64,000 nucleotides of DNA from Betaproteobacteria bacterium Ga0077532. Lineage in GTDB: Bacteria > Pseudomonadota > Gammaproteobacteria > Burkholderiales > Ga0077523. Made by a program: the position numbers and the translations under genes. The notes under the pieces were generated by a model. That model saw nothing but the letters and a program-made list of their open reading frames with translations. It was not told the origin of the DNA and searched no databases. Location of the stretch: assembly GCA_001464895.1 (NCBI GenBank), contig LNEE01000050.1, positions 1 through 64,000 of the forward strand, read 5' to 3'. The first letter of the stretch is position 1. The number at the start of each line of letters is the position of its first letter. Below are positions 37,844 through 49,535 of this stretch, one piece after another.

Positions 37844-38455
37844 TTACTTCTTCTGACGCATCTCCGATTCGATCGCGATGTCGATCGTGTCGGATGTCAG
37901 CGGCGCATAGAGGCCAAGGTCGAAGTCGGTGCGGCGGATGCGCGTCCGGGCGGACCAGCCGAGGTAGTTCGCGCCGGCCAGGGCCTTCACGAAACCGGCG
38001 AGCGGGTGGTCGCCCGAGTAGTTCAGGGTGCTGTCGAGCACGACGGGCATGGTCTTGCCCTTGATCGTGAGGTTGCCGGTGATCTGGTACGTGTTCTTGC
38101 CGGTCTTGCGGACGTCCGTGCTCACGAACGTGGCCTTCGGAAACTTGGCGACGTTGAAGAAATCTTCGCCCTTGAAGTGGTCGTCGAGCGCCTTCCAGTC
38201 CGACGCGACGCTGGCCGGATCGATGGTCACGCTCACCTTGCTGTTCTCGGCCTTCTCGGCGTCGAACACGATGTCGCCGTCGAAGCTCAGGAAGCGCGCC
38301 GACTGGTTCGACATGCCCACATGGTTCCAGGTGAAGACGATGCGGCTGTGGCTCTTGTCGAACGTGTAGGCGTCCGCGGCGAAGGCGCTGGAGAACGTGG
38401 TCGATGCGGCGAGGGCGAGCATCGCGATGGATGCTCCGAGGATGCGACGGATCAT
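37844..38455 (-). CDS. YceI-family periplasmic lipocalin-like protein
   Basis: 203 residues with a cleavable signal peptide (1-26, ending SSAFA). The mature part begins DAYTFDKSHSRIVFTWNHVGMSN and ends in FDLGLYAPLTSDTIDIAIESEM. The fold binds polyisoprenoids in relatives, and family members are often acid- or base-induced. Divergent from a LysR gene, with a cluster of TTGCAT half-sites between. Confidence 0.9.
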   Translation of the reverse strand: MIRRILGASIAMLALAASTTFSSAFAADAYTFDKSHSRIVFTWNHVGMSNQSARFLSFDGDIVFDAEKAENSKVSVTIDPASVASDWKALDDHFKGEDFFNVAKFPKATFVSTDVRKTGKNTYQITGNLTIKGKTMPVVLDSTLNYSGDHPLAGFVKALAGANYLGWSARTRIRRTDFDLGLYAPLTSDTIDIAIESEMRQKK

Positions 38456-38494
38456 GGATGTCTCCGGAGTGGGGTAAGGACCACCGATTCTAGG

Positions 38495-38544
38495 CTTGCA
38501 TCGTTGCAGGCGGAACATGCAAGATCGAGAAACAAACTTGCATG
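38495..38544. promoter_or_regulatory. CTTGCAT half-site cluster between yceI and lysR
   Basis: Half-sites CTTGCAT (38495-38501), ATGCAAG (38517-38523) and CTTGCAT (38537-38543) are spaced by about two helical turns. The last two extend to a perfect 8-bp inverted repeat, CATGCAAG and CTTGCATG with 13 bases between. This is a likely operator, presumably for the LysR protein. Confidence 0.55.
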
Positions 38545-38606
38545 AGTGCACGGCGGACGCGACTCGCGAAGTGCACGTTCGCCACGCCTGCCCATCGGAC
38601 TCCCGC

Positions 38607-39527
38607 ATGCTCGAATCCCGTGACCTGCAACTCGTGGCCGCACTGGTGCGGGGGCGGTCCATGCGAAAGGCGGCCGACCAGCTCGCCGTGCATCAGTCGA
38701 CCGTCTTCCGGCGGCTCGAGCAGCTCGAGAGCGATCTGGGTGTCCGGCTGTTCGAGCGCCTGCGCGACGGCTACCTGCCGACGCCCGCAGGCGAGGAACT
38801 CTTCGCGCTCGCCCGCCGCACCGAGGACGAACTCCTGCAGATGGAGAGCCGCCTCCAGGGGCGCGACATGCGGCCGTCGGGCCTCGTCCGTGTGACGACG
38901 ACGGACACCGTGCTCGCTGCGGTGCTGGGCCCCGTCCTCGCAAGCTTCCGTGCGCATCACCCCGAGGTGGAGCTCGAGATCGCCGTGTCGAACCAGCCCT
39001 TCGATCTCATGCGCCGCGACGCCGATGTGGCCGTCCGGCCGACGTCGACACCGCCCGAAAATGTCGTCGGCCGCCGCCTCGCGCCGCTGGGGTTCGCCGG
39101 CTATGCGGCGGTGGGTACGGCGCCCGATGTGGCGCGCGGTTCCGCCTGGATCGGGTTCGATGCGAGCCTCGCGCACATCGGCCCCGCCCAATGGCTCGCG
39201 CAGCTGCCGGAGGGGCCACCGGCGGTGCGCGTGAACAGCCTTCTCGGCGCCTACCAGCTCGCCCGGGCTGGCCTCGGGTGTGCGCTGATTCCCACCTACC
39301 TCGGGGACGGCGATCCCGGCCTGTTCCGCGCGGCGGGCCCGTTTCCGGAGATGGCGTCGGCCATCTGGCTCCTGACGCATCCCGACCTGCGTCGGGTGGC
39401 GCGGGTGAAGGTCTTCATGGATTTCGTGGCGGCGGCCCTGCAAGCGGAAGCCCCGGGCCGCGCGGCGAGCCATGCCACCGGTGCGGCGGGGCCGGCAAGC
39501 CGACGTCCCCGCCGCAAGACCGGCTGA
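38607..39527 (+). CDS. LysR-family transcriptional regulator
   Basis: 306 residues. Winged HTH at 1-60 (LVAALVRGRSMRKAADQLAVHQSTVFRRLEQLE), then a type 2 periplasmic-binding-like effector domain (about 90-290). Start at 38607 (LESRDLQL) fits the family; the frame is open to 38496 but that is the operator region. An Arg/Pro-rich tail follows the effector domain. Its probable target is divergent yceI. Confidence 0.85.
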   Translation: MLESRDLQLVAALVRGRSMRKAADQLAVHQSTVFRRLEQLESDLGVRLFERLRDGYLPTPAGEELFALARRTEDELLQMESRLQGRDMRPSGLVRVTTTDTVLAAVLGPVLASFRAHHPEVELEIAVSNQPFDLMRRDADVAVRPTSTPPENVVGRRLAPLGFAGYAAVGTAPDVARGSAWIGFDASLAHIGPAQWLAQLPEGPPAVRVNSLLGAYQLARAGLGCALIPTYLGDGDPGLFRAAGPFPEMASAIWLLTHPDLRRVARVKVFMDFVAAALQAEAPGRAASHATGAAGPASRRPRRKTG

Positions 39528-39565
39528 TCTGCCGCAGCTCCGAGCAACTTTTTCCGGCGCCCGGG

Positions 39566-39594
39566 TTGCAGCGTCCGACGGCTGCCCCTATGTT
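39566..39594 (+). promoter_or_regulatory. Promoter-like motif before the thioredoxin gene
   Basis: TTGCAG, 17 bases, TATGTT, with the 15-base TGCCCCTATGTTCGC shared with the Crp/Fnr gene upstream region. About 66 bases of leader to the ATG at 39667. Confidence 0.5.
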
Positions 39595-39666
39595 CGCTCC
39601 TCAGGACCAGCGGGCGGCGCGTCGCGCTTGCCCCGGTCCATCGATTCCTCAGCCAGGAGCCCTCGC

Positions 39667-40053
39667 ATGGCCACCGTGAACCTCACCCGGGAGAACTTTG
39701 AGTCCGTCGTCACCGGGAACGACATCGTCGTAGTCGACTTCTGGGCACCCTGGTGCGGACCCTGCCGACAGTTCGCTCCGACCTTCGAGAAGGCCTCCGA
39801 GAAGCACGAGGGGGTCGTGTTCGCCAAGGTGAACACCGAGGACGAGCCCGAGATCGCGCAGCAGTTCTCGATCCGGGCGATCCCGACGCTCATGGTGTTC
39901 CGCGAGAAAGTCATCCTGTACTCCGAGGCCGGTGCTATGTCCGGAGGGCAGTTCGACAGCCTGGTCGAGCAGGTGAAGGGGCTCGACATGGAAAAGGTGC
40001 ACGCCGACATCGCCGCCGAGGCCAAGGCCGAGGCAGGCGGCGCGTCCGCCTGA
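39667..40053 (+). CDS. Thioredoxin
   Basis: 128 residues. Canonical FWAPWCGPCRQF active site and cis-proline IRAIPTLMVF, with an Ala/Glu-rich tail beyond the usual 108 residues. Followed after six bases by a cysteine-less thioredoxin-like gene, so the two are an operon. Confidence 0.92.
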   Translation: MATVNLTRENFESVVTGNDIVVVDFWAPWCGPCRQFAPTFEKASEKHEGVVFAKVNTEDEPEIAQQFSIRAIPTLMVFREKVILYSEAGAMSGGQFDSLVEQVKGLDMEKVHADIAAEAKAEAGGASA

Positions 40054-40059
40054 CGCCCG

Positions 40060-40482
40060 ATGGAAGCGATCCGCCGCCGCGCCGACCTCGACCGCCTCGT
40101 GGCGGCGGGCGGGTCGCTCGTGGTGTCCGTTGTGGAGGGGGCCGACAGCGCCACGATGGCGTTCACGGGCAACGTCAAGGCAGTGAGCGGGCGCTTACAG
40201 CATGTGACCGTCGCCGTCATCGACCGCCTCGAGACGCCGGATCTCGCAGCCCTGTTCGGGATCACGCAGGTCCCCGCACTGGTGGTGTTCCGGGCGGGCG
40301 TGGGCCTTTTCGCCGGTCCGGCGCCTAGTACGGAAGCCCTGCTCGAAGCGCTGCTGCGGCGCGCCATGTCGCTCGACATGGATGCCGTCCGGACCGAGAT
40401 GTCGCGTGAGCGTGCCGAGATAGAAGGCACGATGGCGCACCGCGCCTGCCCGACCAGCCAGCGGGTACCTCCCTCCACGTGA
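40060..40482 (+). CDS. Thioredoxin-fold protein lacking the CxxC site
   Basis: 140 residues. The cis-proline region (FGITQVPALVVFRAG) and the C-terminal helix (LLEALLRRAMSLDMDAVRTEMSRE) parallel the upstream thioredoxin, even sharing LDM near the end. The position of the active site reads VVEGADSATM, with no cysteines. The only Cys is in the last 15 residues. Redox-inactive partner or chaperone is a guess. Confidence 0.65.
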   Translation: MEAIRRRADLDRLVAAGGSLVVSVVEGADSATMAFTGNVKAVSGRLQHVTVAVIDRLETPDLAALFGITQVPALVVFRAGVGLFAGPAPSTEALLEALLRRAMSLDMDAVRTEMSRERAEIEGTMAHRACPTSQRVPPST

Positions 40483-40620
40483 CCGCCGCGCCACCTGCCA
40501 TTCGCGGTCCGGTCGGAAATCACGCTGCCGCATGAGGGGCAACCGCCCGCCGATCAGCGAGCGTGGTCCGAAATTCCAAATGACCGGCGGAAGGAACAGA
40601 TTTATCATGTGTTCCGATAA

Positions 40621-40636
40621 CTGACCCGCCAGTCAG
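40621..40636. promoter_or_regulatory. Possible operator before the RND operon
   Basis: CTGAC and GTCAG, six bases apart, in the 304-base gap before the adaptor gene. The arrangement recalls TetR-type operators, but no TetR gene is adjacent. The same gap holds a 14-bp direct repeat (GGGGGAGACTCCGA at 40705-40718 and 40719-40732). Confidence 0.3.
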
Positions 40637-40786
40637 CTAGCGACACACCGGCGCCGGGTTTCGAGCGCCGGACCCGGGGTCGCACGGCGGGTCACCGGGC
40701 CTGAGGGGGAGACTCCGAGGGGGAGACTCCGAGATGGAGACTGACGGCCCGGGTTCCATCAAATCCCGATTCGCCCGAGGTCCGCC

Positions 40787-41953
40787 TTGAACAGTCCGCG
40801 CATTCCATTGGTCGCTCTGGCCATTTTTGTTTCGCTCGCCGCCGGGTGCGGTTCGAAGTCCGAGAGCGAGGCGCCCGCCGCGGGCGGCAAGCCGGCCGAT
40901 GCCAAAGCTGCCGGGGGCGGTGCCCCCCCCAGTGGCGGTGCTCCCGGCGGCGGCAAGCCGATGGGGTTGCCGGTGAAGGCGGTGCAGGTGTCGATGGGCG
41001 AGATTCTCCAGGAAGTGACGGCCGTGGGTTCGCTCATCGCCGACGAGAGCGTCATGATCCGGCCGGAGATCGACGGTCGCCTCGTCGGCATCCACTTCGA
41101 GGAAGGCCAGACGATCGCGAAGGGCGCGAAGCTCGTCACGCTCGATCCCGCAGAACTCCAGGCGCAACTCGCCCAGGCCCAGGCGCAGGCCCGCACAGAA
41201 CTCCAGCGCTACGAGCGCGCCAAGGAACTCCTGGCGCAGCAGTTCGTTTCGCGCGAGGCCGTCGATCTCGCCAAGAACAACCTCGACCGCGCTGAAGCCC
41301 TGCGGCGGGAAGCGGAGGCCCGGCTGAGCAAGACGGAGATCCGCGCGCCGTTCTCCGGCACGGTGGGCCTGCGGTCCGTGAGTCCCGGTGCCTACGTCAA
41401 GAAGGGCGACGACATCGCGCGGCTCGAGAATCTCGGCGCCATCAAGGTCGACTTCCGGGTGCCCGAGGGTTACGTGTCGAAGCTGCACGCCGGCCAGGAG
41501 ATCGCCGTACGTCTCGACGCCTTCCCCGGCGAGGCCTTCACCGGCCGCATCTTCGCCGTGGAACCGGTGGTCGACGAACGCACCCGCACCGTCGTCCTCC
41601 GGGGTCGCATCCGCAACGACGGCATGAGGCTGAAGCCCGGCATGTTCGTGCGCGTGGTCCTCGTCACCGACAAGCGGCAGAACGCCATCACCGTCCCGGA
41701 GCAGGCGATCTGGCCCATCGGGCAGGAGAACTTCGTCTACCGGGTGCAGGACGGCAAGGCCATCCAGACCAAGATTGCGATCACGAGCCGTCGCCCTGGC
41801 AGCGTCGAGATCGGTACCGGGCTCTCGGCCGGCGACATCGTCGTGACCGAAGGCCAGATGAAGCTGAAGGATGGCGCGCCGGTCATGGTCCTGCCCTCCG
41901 CACCGCCCGCGCCTTCGGCCGCCGCCGACGCGCCGCAGAAGCAAGGGAGCTGA
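40787..41953 (+). CDS. RND efflux periplasmic adaptor, AcrA/MexA-like lipoprotein
   Basis: 388 residues from a TTG. Lipobox LAAGC (Cys21), a low-complexity Gly/Ala/Pro linker (about 25-58), lipoyl half (IRPEIDGRLVGIHFEEGQTIAKGAKL), helical hairpin, second lipoyl half (TEIRAPFSGTVGLRSVSPGAYVKKGD), then the beta-barrel and membrane-proximal domains. One base separates it from the pump gene. No outer-membrane factor gene follows. Confidence 0.9.
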   Translation: MNSPRIPLVALAIFVSLAAGCGSKSESEAPAAGGKPADAKAAGGGAPPSGGAPGGGKPMGLPVKAVQVSMGEILQEVTAVGSLIADESVMIRPEIDGRLVGIHFEEGQTIAKGAKLVTLDPAELQAQLAQAQAQARTELQRYERAKELLAQQFVSREAVDLAKNNLDRAEALRREAEARLSKTEIRAPFSGTVGLRSVSPGAYVKKGDDIARLENLGAIKVDFRVPEGYVSKLHAGQEIAVRLDAFPGEAFTGRIFAVEPVVDERTRTVVLRGRIRNDGMRLKPGMFVRVVLVTDKRQNAITVPEQAIWPIGQENFVYRVQDGKAIQTKIAITSRRPGSVEIGTGLSAGDIVVTEGQMKLKDGAPVMVLPSAPPAPSAAADAPQKQGS

Positions 41954-41954
41954 C

Positions 41955-44900
41955 ATGGTCCTTTCAGATCTTTCCGTCCGCCGTCCCGTCCTCGCGACGG
42001 TGATGAGCCTGTTGATCGTCCTGCTCGGATTCATCAGCTTCGGTCGACTGGCCGTCCGCGAGTATCCGAAGATCGACCCGCCGACGGTCTCGGTGCGCAC
42101 TGTGTACAAGGGCGCCACGGCGCAGGTGGTCGAAAGCGTCATCACGACGCCCATCGAGGACGCGCTCTCGGGCATCGAGGGCATCAAGACGATCAAGTCG
42201 CAGAGCCGCGAGGAAGTGAGCCAGATCACGGTCACGTTCGTCACGGATCGCGATGTGGAAGCCGCGGCCAACGACGTCCGCGACCGCGTGGCGCGCGTGA
42301 AGTCACAGCTGCCGCGCACGGCGCTCGACCCCGTGGTGAGCAAGATCGAGGCGGACGCCTGGCCGATCATGTGGATCGCGCTCATGAGCGATCGCCACAC
42401 CCCGATGGAGCTGACCGACTACGCGGACCGCTACCTGACCGACCCGCTGAAGGCCCTGCCCGGCGTCGCCACGGTGGTCATCGGCGGTGAGCGCAAGTAT
42501 TCGATGCGCGTGTGGCTCGACCGGGAACGTCTCGCAGCCCAGGGGCTCACGGCCCAGGACGTCGAAGCGGCGCTGCTGCGCCAGAACCTCGACTCCGCGG
42601 GCGGCCGCATCGAAAGCAATGCGCGCGAGTTCACGGTGCTCGCCGAGACGACGCTGAAGAATCCCGAGCAGTTCAACGAGATGATCATCCGCGAGCTGGG
42701 TGGCTATCCGATCCGCCTGCGCGACGTGGGCTATGCCGCACCGGGGCCGTACGAGAACCGGAAGGTGGTGCGAATCAGCGGTCAGGAGGCTCTGGGTCTC
42801 GGCGTCGTCAAGCAGTCGGTGGGCAACACCCTAGAGATCGCGCGAGCCGTGAAGGGCGCCCTGCCGCGGTTGAGTCAGTCGCTGCCCGAGGGCATGTCGA
42901 TGAAGGTCGCGGTCGACACCTCGCAGTTCATCGAAGCTTCCATCGACTCCGTGTACACGGTGCTCGTCGAGGCGCTCGTGCTCGTGGTGCTGGTCATCTT
43001 CATCTTCCTGCGCAGCGTGCGGGCGACGTTGATCCCTGCGGTGACCATCCCCGTATCGCTGATCGGCGCATTCTTCTTCCTCTACGTGCTCGGCTTCTCG
43101 ATCAACGTCCTGTCGCTGCTCGGGATCGTGCTGGCCGTCGGTCTCGTCGTCGACGACGCGATCGTGATGCTGGAGAACATCCACCGCCACATCGAGGACG
43201 GAATGTCGCCCTACAAGGCGGCATTGCTGGGTTCCAAGGAGATCGGTTTCGCGGTCATCGCGATGACGATCACGCTGGCTGCCGTGTTCACGCCGCTGGT
43301 GTTCATGACCGGGCGCACGGGCCAGCTCTTCATCGAGTTCGCATTGACCGTGGTGGCTGCGGTGATCGTGTCGGGTTTCGTCGCCCTGACGCTGACGCCC
43401 ATGATGTGTTCCAAGGTGCTGAAGGCACACACCACCCACGGGGCGGTCTACCGCATGACCGAGCGGTTCTTCGAAGGCATGAACAACGGCTACAGTCGCA
43501 TCCTTGCGGCGACGCTGCGGGCCCGCTGGGTCGTGGCACTCCTCTTCGCCGCGTCCATCGTCGCGCTCGGCTGGTTGTACACGCAGATGAAGCAGGAGCT
43601 CTCGCCGGTCGAGGACCGCGGGACGTTCATGGCATTCGCCATTGCTCCCGAAGGGGCGACGATGGCGTACACGGACGGCTACATGCGTACCGTGGGTCAG
43701 ATGATCGCCAAGATCCCCTCCGTCGAGACGGTGTTCGAAGTCGTGGCACCTGGTCTGGAGCGCCCCAATCCGGTGAACATCGGGATCGCCTTCGCGGTGC
43801 TGAAGCACTGGGACGAGCGTCCCGGCGTGAGCCAGCTCGCGATCACGAAGGAGCTGACGCCGAAGCTCTTCGGCGGCCTGCCCGGGGTGCTGTCGTTCGC
43901 GAAGGACCCGCTGTCGCTCGGCGCCAACTTCCTCGCGAAGGACTTCGACTACGTCATCTACGGGAACAGCTACGAGGAGCTGCAGGTCAAGGTCAGCAAG
44001 ATGATGGGCGAGCTGTCCAAGTACAAGGGCATCAACGGTCTCGACACCGACCTGAAGCTGAACAAGCCGCAATTGAAGGTCGACATCGATCGCGACAAGG
44101 CGTCCGCGCTGGGCGTTTCGATGGAGGCCATCGGGCACACGCTGGAAACCCTGATGGGCGGTCGAGACGTCACGCGCTACAAGCGCGAGGGCAAGCAGTA
44201 CGACGTCGTGGTGCAGGTGGAGGACGACAAGCGTCGGCAGCCGTCCGACCTCACGTCGATCTACGTGCGCGCCACGAGCGGTGAACTGGTCCAGCTCGAC
44301 AACCTCGTCACCATCCGCGAGACGGTGGCCCCGAAGGAACTGAACCACTTCAACAAGCTCCGCGCCGCCATCATCAACGGCAACGTCGCGCCCGGTTACA
44401 GCCTGGGCGATGTCCTCACCCACATCGACACCGTGGTGGCCGAGCAGCTGCCCAAGGCCACCGGTACCGACCTCGACGGCAACGCACGCGAATTCCGCGA
44501 GACCGGCGAGGAGGCGCTCAAGGTGCTCGTGCTCGCGCTGATCTTCATCTACCTCGTGCTCGCCGCGCAGTTCGAGAGCTTCGTGGGCCCCGCCGTCATC
44601 ATGCTTACGGTGCCGCTCGCCTGGACCGGTGCGCTGTTCGTGATGTGGATCAACGCGAAGAACGGCAACGGCGGCGCGCTCAACATCTACAGCCAGATCG
44701 GTCTCGTGATGCTGGTCGGCCTCATCACGAAGAACGGCATCCTGATCGTCGAGTTCGCTAACCAGCTCCGCGAGAAGGGCGTCGAGAAGTTCGAGGCCGT
44801 GCGCGAGGCGGCCACGCTGCGGTTGCGCCCCATCCTGATGACGAGCTTTGCGACGGTGCTCGGTGCGGTGCCGCTTGCCCTGTCGCACGGCGCCGGTGCC

Positions 44901-45071
44901 GAGGCGCGGGCGGCCATCGGTTGGGTGGTGGTGGGCGGCATGCTCGTGGGCACGCTGCTCACGCTGTTCATCGTCCCCGCCTTCTACACGGTGTTCGTGC
45001 GCAAGGTGCGTCGACACGACGAGGACGAAGGTCCGGTCGTCCTGCCGCCGCTGGGTGAACAGCTTCCCTGA
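41955..45071 (+). CDS. RND efflux pump, hydrophobe/amphiphile (AcrB/MexB-like) type
   Basis: 1038 residues. TM4 motif GLVVDDAIVMLENI is the drug-type RND signature. The N-terminus (LSVRRPVLATVMSLLIVLLGFISF) and C-terminal LRLRPILMTSFATVLGAVPLAL are standard. It would need an outer-membrane factor encoded elsewhere, or the one at 27.8 kb. Transcription likely stops at the hairpin at 45097-45123. Confidence 0.9.
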   Translation: MVLSDLSVRRPVLATVMSLLIVLLGFISFGRLAVREYPKIDPPTVSVRTVYKGATAQVVESVITTPIEDALSGIEGIKTIKSQSREEVSQITVTFVTDRDVEAAANDVRDRVARVKSQLPRTALDPVVSKIEADAWPIMWIALMSDRHTPMELTDYADRYLTDPLKALPGVATVVIGGERKYSMRVWLDRERLAAQGLTAQDVEAALLRQNLDSAGGRIESNAREFTVLAETTLKNPEQFNEMIIRELGGYPIRLRDVGYAAPGPYENRKVVRISGQEALGLGVVKQSVGNTLEIARAVKGALPRLSQSLPEGMSMKVAVDTSQFIEASIDSVYTVLVEALVLVVLVIFIFLRSVRATLIPAVTIPVSLIGAFFFLYVLGFSINVLSLLGIVLAVGLVVDDAIVMLENIHRHIEDGMSPYKAALLGSKEIGFAVIAMTITLAAVFTPLVFMTGRTGQLFIEFALTVVAAVIVSGFVALTLTPMMCSKVLKAHTTHGAVYRMTERFFEGMNNGYSRILAATLRARWVVALLFAASIVALGWLYTQMKQELSPVEDRGTFMAFAIAPEGATMAYTDGYMRTVGQMIAKIPSVETVFEVVAPGLERPNPVNIGIAFAVLKHWDERPGVSQLAITKELTPKLFGGLPGVLSFAKDPLSLGANFLAKDFDYVIYGNSYEELQVKVSKMMGELSKYKGINGLDTDLKLNKPQLKVDIDRDKASALGVSMEAIGHTLETLMGGRDVTRYKREGKQYDVVVQVEDDKRRQPSDLTSIYVRATSGELVQLDNLVTIRETVAPKELNHFNKLRAAIINGNVAPGYSLGDVLTHIDTVVAEQLPKATGTDLDGNAREFRETGEEALKVLVLALIFIYLVLAAQFESFVGPAVIMLTVPLAWTGALFVMWINAKNGNGGALNIYSQIGLVMLVGLITKNGILIVEFANQLREKGVEKFEAVREAATLRLRPILMTSFATVLGAVPLALSHGAGAEARAAIGWVVVGGMLVGTLLTLFIVPAFYTVFVRKVRRHDEDEGPVVLPPLGEQLP

Positions 45072-45096
45072 GTGAGCAGGCGCACGTATCGATGAT

Positions 45097-45123
45097 CGAA
45101 ACCCGGCCCTGCGCCGGGTTTCG
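45097..45123 (+). terminator. Rho-independent-type hairpin after the RND pump
   Basis: Perfect 11-bp stem CGAAACCCGGC / GCCGGGTTTCG with a five-base loop, followed by a short ACTTT. It sits just before the ribosome site of the next gene. Confidence 0.6.
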
Positions 45124-45138
45124 ACTTTGGGAGACCCC

Positions 45139-45624
45139 ATGAACGAACGGACAGCCCCCGCGCCGGCCACCGGTGTGGTTCCGCGCGAGGTTGCGCAGTC
45201 GATGAGCGGCCTCGACCTTCTCGAGGGCTGGCTCGCCGGGCGGTTCCCGCCACCGCCGATCCAGGCGGTGTTCGACTTCCGGCTCGTCGAGGTGGCGCAC
45301 GGCCGGGTGGTCTTCTCCGGCACACCCGACGACCGCTATTTCAACCCGCTCGGCACGGTGCACGGCGGCTACGCCGCCACCCTCCTCGACTCGTGCATGG
45401 GCTGCGCAGTGCACTCGGTGCTCGCACCCGGCCAGGGCTACACCACCCTCGAGATCAAGGTGAACTACGTGCGCGCCATGACGCCGCAGACCGGACCCGT
45501 GTTCGCCGAAGGGCGCGTGCTCCACGCCGGGCGCCAGGCCGCGACCTCCGAAGGCTTCCTGCGCGATGCCGCCGGGAAGCTCCTCGCGCACGGCACGACC
45601 ACCTGCATCGTGTTCACGCCGTGA
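45139..45624 (+). CDS. PaaI-type hotdog thioesterase
   Basis: 161 residues. Hotdog core with the active-site segment NPLGTVHGGYAATLLDSCMG and TLEIKVNYVRAMTP. GGGAGACCCC precedes the ATG. Stop overlaps the acetyltransferase GTG (GTGA). Likely hydrolyses an acyl-CoA. Confidence 0.85.
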   Translation: MNERTAPAPATGVVPREVAQSMSGLDLLEGWLAGRFPPPPIQAVFDFRLVEVAHGRVVFSGTPDDRYFNPLGTVHGGYAATLLDSCMGCAVHSVLAPGQGYTTLEIKVNYVRAMTPQTGPVFAEGRVLHAGRQAATSEGFLRDAAGKLLAHGTTTCIVFTP

Positions 45625-46127
45625 CGTCGTCGCCCAGCCATCGCATCGCCACGCGCGATGATCTCCCGGCGATCGTCGCGATCTACAACGAGACGATCCC
45701 GTCGCGCATGGTGACGGCGGACCTCGAACCCGTCAGCGTGGAATCGCGCATCGCGTGGTTCGAGGCGCACGCGCCCGACCGGCATCCGATGTGGGTCGCC
45801 GAGCGGGATGGTGAAGTCGCCGCGTGGCTCAGCTACTCGAAGTTCCACCCCCGCGCCGCGTACGACGGCACCGCCGAGATCTCGCTCTACGTCGGCAGCC
45901 GGTTCCACCGCGCGGGGCTGGGAGGGCGGCTGCTCGCCGAGGCGATCGATGCCGCGCCCGGGCTCGGATTCCACACGCTGGTGGGGCTCGTCTTCGGACA
46001 CAACGCCCCGAGTCTCGCGCTCTTCGAACGCTTCGGTTTCGTCCGCTGGGGGCACATGCCGCGGGTGGCGATCCTCGACGGCGTCGATCGCGATCTCGTC
46101 TTCCTGGGGAGGCGTGTCACCGGGTGA
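45621..46127 (+). CDS. GNAT N-acetyltransferase, phosphinothricin-acetyltransferase-like
   Basis: 168 residues from a GTG. The N-terminal IATRDDLPAIVAIYNETIP, the acetyl-CoA segment SLYVGSRFHRAGLGGRLL, and ALFERFGFVRWGHMPRVAILDG are diagnostic of the PAT branch. Acceptor amine unknown. Confidence 0.85.
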   Translation: MTSSPSHRIATRDDLPAIVAIYNETIPSRMVTADLEPVSVESRIAWFEAHAPDRHPMWVAERDGEVAAWLSYSKFHPRAAYDGTAEISLYVGSRFHRAGLGGRLLAEAIDAAPGLGFHTLVGLVFGHNAPSLALFERFGFVRWGHMPRVAILDGVDRDLVFLGRRVTG

Positions 46128-46168
46128 GTGGCGGGTCGGCGGGCGACACTCCCGGTATGCTGCGTGCC

Positions 46169-46837
46169 ATGCTCTCGCTTCACGATCTCGCCCGCCGGTT
46201 TCCCGGCCCGCCGCCCCGCCCGCTCTTCGCAGGCGTGAACCTCGAACTGGCCAGCGGCGAGTTCGTGGCGATCATCGGAGATTCCGGCGTGGGCAAGAGC
46301 ACGCTGCTCCACTGCATCGCCGGCCTCGATCGACCGGATGCCGGTCGCGTCGTGTTCGATGGCGTCGACCTCATGACGCTCGACGACGACGGGGCGACGA
46401 TCCTGCGCCGGCAGAAGCTCGGGTTCGTCTTCCAGGCTTTCCACATCCTGCCGTGGCTGGACCTCGCCGCGAACGTGGCGCTACCGCTGGGCCTGCTCGG
46501 CCACGGTGCCGCGGAGAGCCGCCGCGAGGCGACGGCGATGCTCGATGCAGTCGGTCTGCGCGACCGTGCGGCGAGCCATCCGCGGGAACTCTCTGGCGGC
46601 GAACTCCAGCGCGTGGCCATCGCACGGGCGCTGGTGCATTCGCCGAAGCTTCTGCTGGCCGACGAGCCCACCGGCAACCTCGACCCCGACAATGCCGTGC
46701 GCGTGCTCGATCTGCTCGCCGCGCAGGTCCGGCAGCGCGGCGCGGCATGCATCCTCGTCACGCACTCGCGACGCGCCGCAGCCGTGGCGGATCGCGTCCT
46801 GCGCCTGACCGCCGACGGTCTCGTCCCCGCCGGCTGA
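46169..46837 (+). CDS. ABC transporter ATPase, LolD/MacB-like
   Basis: 222 residues (ATG at 46157 also possible). Walker A GDSGVGKST, Q-loop FVFQAFHILPWL, signature LSGGELQR, Walker B LLLADEPTGNLD, typical of ATPases that partner FtsX-like permeases. No permease is adjacent; the candidate lies at 49664 beyond glgP on the opposite strand. Confidence 0.88.
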   Translation: MLSLHDLARRFPGPPPRPLFAGVNLELASGEFVAIIGDSGVGKSTLLHCIAGLDRPDAGRVVFDGVDLMTLDDDGATILRRQKLGFVFQAFHILPWLDLAANVALPLGLLGHGAAESRREATAMLDAVGLRDRAASHPRELSGGELQRVAIARALVHSPKLLLADEPTGNLDPDNAVRVLDLLAAQVRQRGAACILVTHSRRAAAVADRVLRLTADGLVPAG

Positions 46838-46842
46838 CCGCG

Positions 46843-49371
<2,529 letters not shown>

Positions 49372-49535
49372 GGTCGCGTCTCCCTGGTGAGCGGTTCGGG
49401 CACTCCGGGTCGTGTCGCAAGATGCGTGCGGTGTGTCGCGGTGAATCTCCGGGGCGCGTTCCGCCACAGGCAGCAGCGCCGGTCCGTCGTCGGTGCGAAG
49501 ATCGATGCACCAACTCGGGTCCGGACCGTCCGGAC

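Noticed and set aside
42831..45323. Minus-strand open frame of about 830 codons opposite the RND pump
   Set aside because: Antisense shadow with His/Arg/Glu-rich, low-complexity translation; the plus-strand RND pump is unmistakable.
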